Virus record (IMG/VR): IMGVR_UViG_3300032323_002779
Coordinates: 1-64,000 of that record
Origin: a virus
Reading direction: 5' to 3' (one strand)
Length of the DNA stretch: 64,000 nt
In this document: positions 43,070 through 51,132 of the stretch, one piece after another
Layout: each line of letters begins with the position of its first letter
How positions within the stretch are numbered: the first letter of the stretch is position 1
The notes under the pieces: generated by a model
What the model was told of the DNA's origin: nothing
Databases searched by the model: none
What the model saw: the letters and a program-made list of their open reading frames with translations, nothing else
Translations under genes and position numbers: made by a program

Positions 43070-43714
43070 ATGGAGTTTAATGATTTGACATACGGAAATC
43101 CTACTCACGACCAATTACAGTTCGTCAAAGAGGCTTGTTTGGTCGATAATCTATTTGAAACTTTTAAGGATTCGGTTATACCTAAAAATGATTCGGAATT
43201 AGTTAAAGAAGAACTTAACGAAATTGCTGACTGTTTAGCGGTTATTTCTCAACCTGAAAACCAAAATTACCTCAAAAGATATTTGGCTTACGACAGGAAT
43301 TTAATTCAAGCGTTGTCAAGTATTTTTAAGCAAAAAGATATTGAGGTTGAGGAACTAATCACGGAGGTTGTAAAGGATATTCAGAATTTGATTTACAAAT
43401 TAAAGTTTCACTTTCAAAGACCAAGACCTTTTCAATTGGCGCAGTATTACAAACTCAAACTTTTTCCTTATAAAAGTTTCTCTGCTCATACACCGTCATA
43501 CCCGTCAGGGCATACGATTCAAGCAATTGTAATACTTAATGTCATCGGAAATAAATATCCAACAGAATACCAATATTGCAAAGAATTAATAGAAGATATT
43601 ATTTATAGCAGGGTGTATTTAGGGCATCATTTCCCAAGCGATAATGACGGCGGAAGAGAAATAGGCAAGGCGATATTAAAAGACCCTGAATTTACCAAGA
43701 AATACGGAATTTAA
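43070..43714 (+). CDS. PAP2-family phosphatase
   Basis: 214 residues. The three motifs are complete: KFHFQRPRPFQ (KxxxxxxRP), PSYPSGHTIQ (PSGH) and SRVYLGHHFPSDNDGG (SRxxxxxHxxxD). Unlike bacterial lipid phosphatases it lacks clear multi-pass membrane helices, resembling soluble vanadium-peroxidase/acid phosphatase forms. It could dephosphorylate lipids, nucleotides or sugar phosphates; next to the nuclease and DnaA-like genes no partner is evident. Confidence 0.85.
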   Translation: MEFNDLTYGNPTHDQLQFVKEACLVDNLFETFKDSVIPKNDSELVKEELNEIADCLAVISQPENQNYLKRYLAYDRNLIQALSSIFKQKDIEVEELITEVVKDIQNLIYKLKFHFQRPRPFQLAQYYKLKLFPYKSFSAHTPSYPSGHTIQAIVILNVIGNKYPTEYQYCKELIEDIIYSRVYLGHHFPSDNDGGREIGKAILKDPEFTKKYGI

Positions 43715-43737
43715 CAACCAAGAACAAAACAACAACA

Positions 43738-44124
43738 ATGAAACACGAGGAATATGAATTACAAAAATCGGTAGCCCGTTATTTATCTTACCAATATCCT
43801 GACGTTGATTTTTTATCAGATACAATCGCATCTATAAAACTAACGGAAAGACAGGCGGGGAGAAATAAACTCATTCAAAAGAACGGGTTTAAATGTCCTG
43901 ATGTTTTAATTCTTGAACCACGAAAAAACTACTGTGGCTTATTTATAGAACTTAAAACAGAAAGCCCTTTTAAAAAAGACGGCACAATTAAGGCTTCTCA
44001 AAAAGACCACTTAAAATTACAACACGAATCTTTGCAAAGACTATCTTCAAAAGGTTATTGCGCAGAATTTTCGTGGAGTTTTGATATGACCAAAAAAATT
44101 ATTGACGAATACTTAACAGATTAG
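43738..44124 (+). CDS. VRR-NUC-type PD-(D/E)xK nuclease
   Basis: 128 residues. QKSVARYLSYQYPDVDFLSD, then FKCPDVLIL (catalytic Asp around residue 54) and LFIELKTES (ExK around 71-73), and SQKDHLKLQHESLQRLSSKG with the conserved Gln/His helix. This is the compact phage form of VRR-NUC, a structure-specific nuclease that could resolve replication or packaging intermediates. Confidence 0.83.
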   Translation: MKHEEYELQKSVARYLSYQYPDVDFLSDTIASIKLTERQAGRNKLIQKNGFKCPDVLILEPRKNYCGLFIELKTESPFKKDGTIKASQKDHLKLQHESLQRLSSKGYCAEFSWSFDMTKKIIDEYLTD

Positions 44125-44126
44125 AT

Positions 44127-44570
44127 ATGAAACAGGAAACTGACAACGTGTCTATGGTCTTTAAGGAATTAGATAAGACGATACAGATTATTGGTGCTGA
44201 AAAACTAATTGAAATTTTGAAGTACTCAAGAAAAAATCCCCCAACACTAAATCAAGAGCAAATTGAAAAAGCGTTGAAATTAGTTCAGGTGGTGTGTGAT
44301 GAATTTAAAATTTCTTTGGACGACATTTTCGATATGAAGCGAAAAAACAACCGAAGAATTTCAATAGGCATTTGCGCCTTTGTAATACAGAAACAATTGA
44401 ATCTTGACAACTCCAACATATCCTATATTTTGAAGAAATCAGATACTTTAGTATCTTTGTATAAGCAAGAAATTTTACGTTTAAATTCAAACCACCCGTC
44501 AGATAGACAAATATTAGAAAAAATTGACAACATTAATGCTAACATAGATAAATTATTTAAAAATGGTTAA
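44127..44570 (+). CDS. DnaA domain IV-like DNA-binding protein
   Basis: 147 residues. VCDEFKISLDDIFDMKRKNN followed by SIGICAFVIQKQLNLDNSNI and a final helix follow the layout of the DnaA C-terminal DNA-binding domain (helix, basic loop, HTH, YxxxHxxxIxx-like end), but there is no AAA+ part. Here SYILKKSDTLVSLYKQEI replaces the DHSTVLHA signature, so its target is probably not the standard DnaA box. Overlaps the next gene by eight bases. Confidence 0.6.
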   Translation: MKQETDNVSMVFKELDKTIQIIGAEKLIEILKYSRKNPPTLNQEQIEKALKLVQVVCDEFKISLDDIFDMKRKNNRRISIGICAFVIQKQLNLDNSNISYILKKSDTLVSLYKQEILRLNSNHPSDRQILEKIDNINANIDKLFKNG

Positions 44571-45657
44571 CCAAGAAAACTTTGAAACAATTGAGGACGC
44601 ACAAATTATTAATGATGATTTTTCTCCTTTAGACGCACCTGTAAAACAAAGGTCGTACACACAACACAAAATGGACGATGCTCAATATATGGGCGAATTA
44701 GAAGAGCCGTCTTTTGAAAGACCGAGTTTTGCCGACCTTGATGGTAGTGCTGAAGAAGAAGCCTCTGAACCCGAAAGACCATTCAACCCGTCTTACAACG
44801 AGTTAGACGGTAAAGAGAAAACTATGGGGGCAGAAATGATGGCTGAAATGACTTTAGACATCTACGAGAAAGGTTGCTTCTATTTAGGTAAAATCCCTGA
44901 AATAAGTGAGGGTAAAATCGATAAGTTAATTGCGGAGGGGGAAATAGACCCGTCAATCCAACTTCAAACTGAAGCAGGAGCAATGCCAATCAAAGAATTT
45001 GCAGTAGAATTTAACGACAGTATAAAAGAAGCGTTTCTTGTAAGTGATGAATTTAAAGAAAAGGTAAAACCGCCTTTAATTCGTGTGTTCAAAAAGCGTG
45101 GTATCGGAATGACTGACGAACAGTTGTTGGCATACTACTTTGTTACGGATTTAGGCGCAAAGGGCGCACAAGCATTTATGTTGCGTAAAACAACAAATAG
45201 CATTATAGATTCTTTAAGAGAGAACACTATGGCTATGAGAGAAAACCAAATGAATAGCGAAAGACCTCAACCACAGGGTCAGCCTCAACAACAATATCAG
45301 GAAAGACCTCCTGTTTATTCAGAACCGTCAACAGATGACGTTTCCTACACAGATAATATAGCGGAAGTTGTAGAAGAACCTGTAAGCAGAACTCGAAGAA
45401 GACCACAAAGAAGTGAACCTAAAACTAATTTAGACGAACAGTTGGCTTATTTTGAACCTGAAGAACAAGGCGTTTATAGCAACCTTAAAGATAATGGAGG
45501 CTTTACAGATGACTTTACAGACGTAGCAGGTATGCCAAAGTTCGGCGACCCTACAATTCTTTCGGAATTAGAAAGATTAAGTGGCAACGAGCCGACCAAG
45601 CCTGTGAGAAAGAGAAGAACTACCGCAGTAAAAAAACCAAGAGGAGGTAAAAAATAA
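44563..45657 (+). CDS. Hypothetical protein before packaging ATPase
   Basis: 364 residues. Acidic, disordered N-terminus (1-85), a helical domain at about 86-230 (MMAEMTLDIYEKGCFYLGKI, VKPPLIRVFKKRGIGMTDEQ), a Pro/Gln-rich linker and a basic C-terminus ending AVKKPRGGKK. Not recognised. Position directly before the ATPase and the bipolar charge suggest a packaging or scaffolding partner. Confidence 0.55.
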   Translation: MVNQENFETIEDAQIINDDFSPLDAPVKQRSYTQHKMDDAQYMGELEEPSFERPSFADLDGSAEEEASEPERPFNPSYNELDGKEKTMGAEMMAEMTLDIYEKGCFYLGKIPEISEGKIDKLIAEGEIDPSIQLQTEAGAMPIKEFAVEFNDSIKEAFLVSDEFKEKVKPPLIRVFKKRGIGMTDEQLLAYYFVTDLGAKGAQAFMLRKTTNSIIDSLRENTMAMRENQMNSERPQPQGQPQQQYQERPPVYSEPSTDDVSYTDNIAEVVEEPVSRTRRRPQRSEPKTNLDEQLAYFEPEEQGVYSNLKDNGGFTDDFTDVAGMPKFGDPTILSELERLSGNEPTKPVRKRRTTAVKKPRGGKK

Positions 45658-45659
45658 TT

Positions 45660-45776
45660 ATGGCTACCAATTTGACGAATAATAAAAACAACAATAACAA
45701 CTCTTTGTGGGTTGTTTTGTTGGTATTCGTGATTTGGTTTATTGTATTTATTTTTAAACTAAAACAACAAATGTAA
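45660..45776 (+). CDS. 38-residue membrane protein
   Basis: Asn-rich start (MATNLTNNKNNNNN) then one span (LWVVLLVFVIWFIVFIF) and KLKQQM. It lies between the preceding gene and the ATPase with three- and one-base gaps, so it belongs to the same transcript. Poly-Asn head is unusual. Confidence 0.6.
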   Translation: MATNLTNNKNNNNNSLWVVLLVFVIWFIVFIFKLKQQM

Positions 45777-45777
45777 T

Positions 45778-46593
45778 ATGGAGATTAGAGAACCAAAATT
45801 AGGAGTTGCGGTAGGTAGGAAAGGTTGCGGAAAGACCTACACTACTACTAAAATGATTAAACAATACGTTTTAGGAAATCCCTCAAGAGGTGTTCCTGCA
45901 AGACGTGCATTAATTCTTGATGTTAATGATGAATTTGAAGACATTAAAGCATTAAAACAATCGGACATAGTTAGATTTTCGGCGCACCCTAAAATTGAAG
46001 CGAGAAGAATTAGACCGTTTCACGACAACGGTGTTAGAATGACTTTAAGAGAAATACAAGAAGTACTATTTAAAATATTAAACGATTACAGGGGTGGATT
46101 ATTACTTATCGAAGACATTAACCGCTACGTTAGTGACTACTTACCGAATGACCTTGTTGGTGCAATCTGTACTAACAGACACACGGACACAGACATTATT
46201 CTTCACTTTCAGTCCATAGGGCGTATTTCGCCTAAAATTTGGCAGAATTTGAATTGGATTAGATTTCATAAAATCACAGATGATGTAATCAAGCACAGGA
46301 ATAAGTTTGAGGAAAAATTAGAGTTACTGCTATTGGTTGAGGCATACATCAACACACAATACGAAGAGGGCGATAAAAGGGTTTTTACCTACGTTGATAT
46401 TGATGACGAAAAGGTTTTGGTAAAAGACAAGGCGAGGTTTCAAAAAATAATTGAAAACTACCTTATTGCCAATCAAAAGAAATTATTAGTACCTTTAACG
46501 GTTAAAAATCCGCTTATCTCTGCGAAGCCTATGACGCTTGAGGGTGCTTTAAAACACAAAACACAATTGCTTATGAAGCAATATGTCGGATAA
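45778..46593 (+). CDS. Genome-packaging ATPase (FtsK/HerA/A32 type)
   Basis: 271 residues, the typical size of PRD1 P9- and A32-like ATPases. Walker A AVGRKGCGKTYTTTKM with Lys19, Walker B GGLLLIEDINRY around 105-116, then HTDTDIILHFQSIGRISPKI with the conserved Gln-Ser region of HerA/FtsK proteins. No membrane span. In tailless viruses with PRD1-type architecture this ATPase pumps DNA into a preformed capsid. The alternative, a conjugation-type ATPase, is less likely because there is no relaxase or mating-pair gene here. Confidence 0.82.
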   Translation: MEIREPKLGVAVGRKGCGKTYTTTKMIKQYVLGNPSRGVPARRALILDVNDEFEDIKALKQSDIVRFSAHPKIEARRIRPFHDNGVRMTLREIQEVLFKILNDYRGGLLLIEDINRYVSDYLPNDLVGAICTNRHTDTDIILHFQSIGRISPKIWQNLNWIRFHKITDDVIKHRNKFEEKLELLLLVEAYINTQYEEGDKRVFTYVDIDDEKVLVKDKARFQKIIENYLIANQKKLLVPLTVKNPLISAKPMTLEGALKHKTQLLMKQYVG

Positions 46594-46618
46594 ACATTAA
46601 CCATTAAATTAACAGACT

Positions 46619-46981
46619 ATGAGAAAGTTTTTAGTTAAAAATTTTGTGCTTGACTACCAAATCAAGTTATTTGGAAAATGCTACAACGCTCCGAGAGCAA
46701 GTAGAATAATTTTTCCGCTTTTTGTAATTACGGGAACGGCAAACGCTTTAAACGACAACTTTCCTACGCCAACAACCTTAATATGGGTTTTATATGCTCT
46801 AACTGTTTTGGCTTTGTTTTTCGGGTTTGTTTATTTCCATATTTATCCTGTAAAATTTTCAGAACTTGACAATTATCAAAAATTGCTTTACGGTTTTGTT
46901 GCTTTTGAACGGCTTACAAAAGACGAAATCAAAGAATGGGAAGAAATAAGAAAAGAATACGAATTAACGACTAATTGTTAA
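46619..46981 (+). CDS. Two-span membrane protein
   Basis: 120 residues. After a basic N-terminus (MRKFLVKNFVLDYQIK) there are two spans (IIFPLFVITGTANAL and LIWVLYALTVLALFFGFVYF), then a long charged helix. Not recognised. It opens or precedes the lysis cassette and could be a holin partner or a virion protein. Confidence 0.55.
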   Translation: MRKFLVKNFVLDYQIKLFGKCYNAPRASRIIFPLFVITGTANALNDNFPTPTTLIWVLYALTVLALFFGFVYFHIYPVKFSELDNYQKLLYGFVAFERLTKDEIKEWEEIRKEYELTTNC

Positions 46982-46990
46982 TATTTTTTT

Positions 46991-46998
46991 TATTTTTG
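46991..46998 (+). promoter_or_regulatory. Possible promoter -7 element before the lysis cassette
   Basis: TATTTTTG fits TAnnTTTG, in an 81-base gap before the holin-like gene. The nearest TTG (46975-46977) is only 13 bases upstream, too close for a good -33, so this is weak. Confidence 0.4.
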
Positions 46999-47062
46999 AA
47001 AAATAATATTTCCAAACCAAGAAACTTTAATTAACTGAATATTAATCAATAAAATTAAAGTT

Positions 47063-47338
47063 ATGGAAAAAAATAAACAAGAAAGATGGTTTTTGACAAA
47101 GTTTTTTTGTGAAAAATCAGAGCCAAGTTCCAAAAGACTTGTTGGTATAGTTGGGGCTTTTACATTATTCGCAACACTTTTTGCAAATAGTTTTACTCAC
47201 GTTGATAATGCGCCAAGCGACACTTTAGTTCAAGCAGTCGCATTTTTATCTTTTGGAGCATTAGGTATTACAGGTTTTGAAAGGATATTTTCAAAAAAAG
47301 AGCCTGTTTCTAAAAACGAAGAAAACTCTCCTGAATAA
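47063..47338 (+). CDS. Holin-like protein
   Basis: 91 residues with two hydrophobic segments (LVGIVGAFTLFATLFAN and LVQAVAFLSFGALGITGF) joined by a short acidic loop, and a charged C-terminus. The topology and size fit class II holins, and the following gene is a peptidoglycan peptidase. Holins have little sequence conservation; the call rests on topology and context. Confidence 0.68.
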   Translation: MEKNKQERWFLTKFFCEKSEPSSKRLVGIVGAFTLFATLFANSFTHVDNAPSDTLVQAVAFLSFGALGITGFERIFSKKEPVSKNEENSPE

Positions 47339-47366
47339 TAAAAAAAACAACTAAAAAATAAAAATT

Positions 47367-47831
47367 ATGAAATTATCAGAGCATTTATCATTGTCAGAAG
47401 TTACTCGAAGCGATATGGCAAAAAGAAAGGGCATTAGCAATATGCCGACACCTGAACACATTGAGAACTTTAAAAAATTGGCAGAAAATATTTTTGAGCC
47501 AATTCGTAAACATTTTGGAGTTCCAATATTTGTATCGTCAGGGTACAGAAGCAAGGCACTCAATACTGCTATCGGCGGAAGTTTGTCAAGCCAACATTGT
47601 CAGGGCGAAGCAATTGACATCGATATGGACGGTAGCGCAAATGGAGTTACAAACAAAATGGTTTTTGATTACATCAAAGCCCATTTAAACTTTGACCAAT
47701 TAATTTGGGAGTTTGGAACTAAAGACAATCCTGATTGGGTACACGTTTCTTACGAATCCACAGGAAAGCAACGTAAACAAGTTTTAAGAGCAATAAAAAG
47801 CGGAGGAAAAACTACTTATCAGCCTTATTAG
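47367..47831 (+). CDS. M15-family peptidoglycan endopeptidase (endolysin)
   Basis: 154 residues. FVSSGYRSKALNTAIGG, SSQHCQGEAIDIDMDG and DWVHVSY give the zinc ligands His77, Asp84 and His126 of Peptidase_M15_3/4, the L-Ala-D-Glu or D-Ala-D-Ala peptidases used as phage endolysins. No signal peptide, so release needs the holin encoded just upstream. Two bases separate it from the spanin-like gene. Confidence 0.92.
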   Translation: MKLSEHLSLSEVTRSDMAKRKGISNMPTPEHIENFKKLAENIFEPIRKHFGVPIFVSSGYRSKALNTAIGGSLSSQHCQGEAIDIDMDGSANGVTNKMVFDYIKAHLNFDQLIWEFGTKDNPDWVHVSYESTGKQRKQVLRAIKSGGKTTYQPY

Positions 47832-47833
47832 TA

Positions 47834-48229
47834 ATGGAAAACGTAAAAAACGTCCTGTCAAATAAGATGACATTATTAATGATAATGATTTGTCTTGTTT
47901 TTTGCTTTCAAGTATTCAACTTGTTTAGTAACGGTACTGAATCTGTAAAGGTAGATTATATCAAAAAGGAAATAAACGGCTTAAAAGATGACGTAAACGA
48001 AATCCATAAGTCGGAAAAGGCTTTAGACAAAAAAATAGATACTTTTAATTATCAAATTAAAAACATACACGAAGCAGTTACCATAAATAACACGAAAATT
48101 GAAAACCTTAAAAAATATGAAAAAGTTCAAAATGATAAGTTTAAGTCTTATGATGCTCGTATGTGGGAGAAGTATTTCGCAGACCGTTACGCCTCAAAAA
48201 TTACCAACTCCACAGAAACAAGAGAATAG
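47834..48229 (+). CDS. Rz-like inner-membrane spanin subunit
   Basis: 131 residues. One N-terminal span (TLLMIMICLVFCFQVFNLF, about 13-31) and then a long coiled coil (EINGLKDDVNEIHKSEKALD and on) facing the periplasm, the layout of i-spanins. It is placed after the endolysin and shares 113 bases with the next gene in another frame, the well-known Rz/Rz1 arrangement. Confidence 0.72.
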   Translation: MENVKNVLSNKMTLLMIMICLVFCFQVFNLFSNGTESVKVDYIKKEINGLKDDVNEIHKSEKALDKKIDTFNYQIKNIHEAVTINNTKIENLKKYEKVQNDKFKSYDARMWEKYFADRYASKITNSTETRE

Positions 48230-48560
48230 TGTTGTCATAGACACGACTGTCGCAAGACTAATAGCCAAAGACCTTGTTAGCGGAGATGTTTGTAAGCAGG
48301 AAATAAAGTTAGTTAGGAGCAATTTGGCTTTAACCAAGAAAGAAGTTGTTTTCAAAGACAGTATTATTAACACGTTAAGTATTCAAAAAGATAAACTTAA
48401 TTTGATTATCTCAAAGAAAGACGAAATGTTTACCAAGCAAGAGGAAATTTCTAATACATACAAAAAGGCACTTTCAAAGCAAAAGACAACAACCTTTCTT
48501 TACAAAGCATTATCCTTGTTAGGTGTAATTTCCACCACACTACTTATAATTAAACCATAA
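48117..48560 (+). CDS. Rz1- or u-spanin-like protein overlapping Rz-like gene
   Basis: 147 residues from ATG 48117, starting within the previous gene. Signal-like N-terminus MKKFKMISLSLMMLVCGRSI has Cys16 in a poor lipobox (LVC), followed by TVTPQKLPTPQKQ, a Pro-rich stretch as in Rz1. A helical middle and a C-terminal span (FLYKALSLLGVISTTLLII) make it resemble unimolecular spanins. With an Rz-like protein beside it, it may be a hybrid form that tethers both membranes. Confidence 0.65.
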   Translation: MKKFKMISLSLMMLVCGRSISQTVTPQKLPTPQKQENSVVIDTTVARLIAKDLVSGDVCKQEIKLVRSNLALTKKEVVFKDSIINTLSIQKDKLNLIISKKDEMFTKQEEISNTYKKALSKQKTTTFLYKALSLLGVISTTLLIIKP

Positions 48561-48568
48561 AAACGAAG

Positions 48569-48594
48569 CGCACCAATACGGTGCGTTTTTTTTT
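48569..48594 (+). terminator. Rho-independent terminator after the lysis cassette
   Basis: Perfect six-base stem CGCACC / GGTGCG with a five-base loop (AATAC) and nine T. It ends the transcript just after the spanin genes and isolates the capsid unit. Confidence 0.92.
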
Positions 48595-48676
48595 GCGCAA
48601 TTAATTTAAAATAGTTTAAAAAAAATTTGTTTAAGATAAAGTAGGCATTAACTTATCATCAATGTAGTTTATATTA

Positions 48677-48684
48677 TAAATTTG
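48677..48684 (+). promoter_or_regulatory. Promoter -7 element of the capsid unit
   Basis: TAAATTTG fits TAnnTTTG, 65 bases before the ATG at 48749, in the 188-base gap that follows the terminator. No TTTG at ideal spacing is visible; the only upstream TTTG (48626-48629) is too far. A late viral regulator may replace the -33 contact. Confidence 0.5.
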
Positions 48685-48748
48685 GCTTGATATTATTTCT
48701 GTAAATAATTATCATTAAAAATAAGTTTAATCGAAAAATCATTCTGTA

Positions 48749-48877
48749 ATGAAAAACGAAATTGTTCCTTTACTAAAAAGTGTTGCCGTAGTTGTTGTAG
48801 GTGTGTTAATTGCGAATTATGTTCAGACAACATTGTTAGCAAAGAAAGTTGACGCTCCTGCTGATGCAAAAATGTAA
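48749..48877 (+). CDS. 42-residue membrane protein in capsid unit
   Basis: MKNEIVPLLKSVAVVVVGVL then IANYVQTTLLAKKVDAPADA and KM. One span, short acidic tail. It is the first gene after the promoter, 55 bases before the capsid candidate, and so should be made in large amounts; a capsid-to-membrane linker is plausible. Confidence 0.68.
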   Translation: MKNEIVPLLKSVAVVVVGVLIANYVQTTLLAKKVDAPADAKM

Positions 48878-48932
48878 TTTGGTGTCAAACCGAGTTTAGA
48901 AAAAAGTTATTAAATCATAAAAATTAATCAAA

Positions 48933-49634
48933 ATGTCAAACGTAAGAAGATATTTAAGCAACGCACGTCAGAGTGCAATGGAATCTTTCTCAAATGCTGA
49001 CGGATTCATCGACCAAGACTTGTCTTTCACAGGCGATGATTTCTTCCGTGCAGATGGAGGAATGTCTATGGGTGGAGATATTCAAACATCTCAACCGTAT
49101 ATTATCAACGTGACTTCTACTTCAGGGTCAGCAGTTGCTAATTTTGACGTATTAGGTTCATACCAATACATCAACAACGCAGGTTTCCAAACAAACGGAA
49201 ACTTGATTATCGGTTCTGTAACTATTAGTTCAGGAATCCCTAACATTACATACCAAGAGATGTTGTATCAGTTTATGAACAACCCGTATTCTGTTGGTTT
49301 AACTTACATTCAATCTGCTACTGCTAACCAAGTGTTACAAACATTGGCGGTTAACACACGAGATGCGAATGGTAACTTGGCGCAAAAGACTTTAGTGCCT
49401 ACAATCGACCCATATCAGCAACAAACTACAATTATTGCGATGAAGTATGCTTACAGAATTGATGGTTTCACAAAAATCACAATTGCTCAAGTGTTAGCAA
49501 ATGCTACTGTATCGTTATACTTCTATCCTGCTGATAACATCAACCTTGCGAGAGCATTAGGTGGACAACCTGTAAGCAGACAATTCGGTACGCCTCCTGT
49601 AACTAATGGTCAAACCATTAAGTTAAGAGCGTAA
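48933..49634 (+). CDS. Abundant virion protein, major capsid protein candidate
   Basis: 233 residues. A helical, basic N-terminus (MSNVRRYLSNARQSAMESFS) leads to FFRADGGMSMGGD at about 38-50, matching the Gly-Gly motif of the giant proteins, then a strand-rich, Thr/Asn/Gln-rich body (YIINVTSTSGSAVANFDVLG, TKITIAQVLANATVSLYFYP) with hardly any Lys or Cys. Codon use is richer in C-ending codons than its neighbours, a sign of high expression. Promoter and terminators flank it. Beta content and size suit one jelly-roll or a new fold, but I cannot assign a capsid family. Confidence 0.62.
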   Translation: MSNVRRYLSNARQSAMESFSNADGFIDQDLSFTGDDFFRADGGMSMGGDIQTSQPYIINVTSTSGSAVANFDVLGSYQYINNAGFQTNGNLIIGSVTISSGIPNITYQEMLYQFMNNPYSVGLTYIQSATANQVLQTLAVNTRDANGNLAQKTLVPTIDPYQQQTTIIAMKYAYRIDGFTKITIAQVLANATVSLYFYPADNINLARALGGQPVSRQFGTPPVTNGQTIKLRA

Positions 49635-49677
49635 TTATCAGCAATGATATAACGAATTAATGTATAATTTAGAAAGA

Positions 49678-49710
49678 GAGCAAGTGATTCATTTCTACTT
49701 GCTCTTTTTT
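49678..49710 (+). terminator. Rho-independent terminator after capsid candidate
   Basis: Stem GAGCAAGT / ACTTGCTC with an 11-base loop and six T. It follows the capsid candidate by 44 bases, closing its transcript. Confidence 0.9.
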
Positions 49711-49728
49711 GCTTAAAAACAAAAAATT

Positions 49729-50157
49729 ATGAACGTATTCAGATATGTTGCAGAGTCTAATCCAAATGGCGCAGTACAGATAATCAATTCTTTCGGTTAT
49801 GATGTTACAAGCACCTCTGATTTAGGTAAAAGTTTGAGTGAGTTAGTAGCCGAAGTAGGAGAACCTGCTTTCAAAAAGGTTATGGACAACCACCCTGACA
49901 AAGATGTTATTTTAGAATTATACGGAAGCGATATTACCAAAGATAAAGAAGAGAAAACTTGCGGTTGCGACTTTTGTCGAAATAGGTATAGAGCCGTAGA
50001 GCATTTACAGTATCTTAACGCCACAGGTAGTGGTACTTTCGCAGACGAAAAACCAAGTGGTTCTAACACAAATACACATTTATTGGCTAACCAAACAAAC
50101 GTTATTTTAGTCGTTTCTGCTTTGTTCATAGCAACTGCATTAATCTTAAAAAAATAA
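49729..50157 (+). CDS. Tail-anchored protein with Cys cluster
   Basis: 142 residues. A helical domain (QIINSFGYDVTSTSDLGKSL and on), then TCGCDFCRNRYRAVEHLQYL with three Cys, a polar linker and a C-terminal span (VILVVSALFIATALIL). The helical domain resembles those at 50163 and 50895. Next to the capsid gene, so likely a minor capsid or vertex protein. Confidence 0.6.
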   Translation: MNVFRYVAESNPNGAVQIINSFGYDVTSTSDLGKSLSELVAEVGEPAFKKVMDNHPDKDVILELYGSDITKDKEEKTCGCDFCRNRYRAVEHLQYLNATGSGTFADEKPSGSNTNTHLLANQTNVILVVSALFIATALILKK

Positions 50158-50162
50158 AAAAA

Positions 50163-50882
50163 ATGGCAAAAACAGTCAAACCAACGATTGAAACGGGAGC
50201 AATGACTTTAGTCTTGCTTGTTAAGTATTACAAAAGCCAAATGATTGCTTTATTGTTGAAGAATGGAGTTACTGTACCAAGAGGGGCTTCTGACCAACAA
50301 ATCGCAATGCTTATGGCTAATTTATTAAAAGTGTCAAAATCATTTTTTGTTGATTTGAACAATTTTATTCAAAATCCAAAAGTTATTGAAACTCTTGCGG
50401 GAGGAATGACGCAAACCGCCGAATACTTTAAAATGAGTGGAAACGCTCAATATTTTAGAATGAGTGGAAATGCTCAATATTTTAAAATGAGCGGAAAGGG
50501 CTATATGAATAGCACAGGCGGAGAAGACGGTTTTACAGACACAGGAGAACCTGCACCGTCAGGAACGCCAATAAAAGATAAAGAGGGTTTTTGGTCAAAC
50601 CTTAATTTCGGAAATTTATTTTCTCAAGCATTAGGTGCTTTTGGACAGTTTAACACTAACCAAGCCAACGTTGCTATTGCTAATGCTCACGCACAATCAC
50701 AACAAGCAGGTTCAGACGTAGGTTCAGGTGGAGTCACAGGTGGAGGCGCAGGTGGAAGCACAAGTTCAGGGAAAAAAACTCCTGAAAAGGGAATGTCAAC
50801 AACTACAATTGTAGTATTGAGTTTGTTGGGTGTTGCCGTAATAGGAACAATTATCTACTTCGTAGCAAAACCTAAAGAATAA
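50163..50882 (+). CDS. Tail-anchored protein with FKMSGNAQY repeats
   Basis: 239 residues. The N-terminal helical domain has LLLKNGVTVPRGASDQQIAM, also seen in shorter form at 50895. Residues about 89-113 hold three copies of YF[KR]MSG[NK]. A Gly-rich linker precedes the C-terminal span (TTIVVLSLLGVAVIGTIIYF). Domain, linker and anchor suggest a protein that links capsid to inner membrane. Confidence 0.6.
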   Translation: MAKTVKPTIETGAMTLVLLVKYYKSQMIALLLKNGVTVPRGASDQQIAMLMANLLKVSKSFFVDLNNFIQNPKVIETLAGGMTQTAEYFKMSGNAQYFRMSGNAQYFKMSGKGYMNSTGGEDGFTDTGEPAPSGTPIKDKEGFWSNLNFGNLFSQALGAFGQFNTNQANVAIANAHAQSQQAGSDVGSGGVTGGGAGGSTSSGKKTPEKGMSTTTIVVLSLLGVAVIGTIIYFVAKPKE

Positions 50883-50894
50883 AAACAAACAGTT

Positions 50895-51122
50895 ATGGTT
50901 ATTGATGAACAAATGTTGTCAAAAATAATTGGGTCTTCTGTTGGAATGTACCCAAATGATGTAGCGGATATGCTTGTTCGTAATAACGTACTTGCACCCG
51001 CACCTGATTACACGCTAAACCAATTGGTAGAGGGTGTTTTTGTTGGTTTAAATCAAAACCCAAGTTTTACTCAAGAGTATGGTTCTTGGTTAGAGCAAAT
51101 CGTAACTACATTAACTTTTTAA
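50895..51122 (+). CDS. Stand-alone helical domain protein
   Basis: 75 residues: KIIGSSVGMYPNDVADMLVR, NNVLAPAPDYTLNQLVEGVF and FTQEYGSWLEQI. It matches the N-terminal domain pattern of the gene before it (hydrophobic helix, NG/NN turn, helix, F..... W/F). No membrane span. Perhaps a capsid-bound partner. Confidence 0.55.
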   Translation: MVIDEQMLSKIIGSSVGMYPNDVADMLVRNNVLAPAPDYTLNQLVEGVFVGLNQNPSFTQEYGSWLEQIVTTLTF

Positions 51123-51132
51123 ATATATAGAT

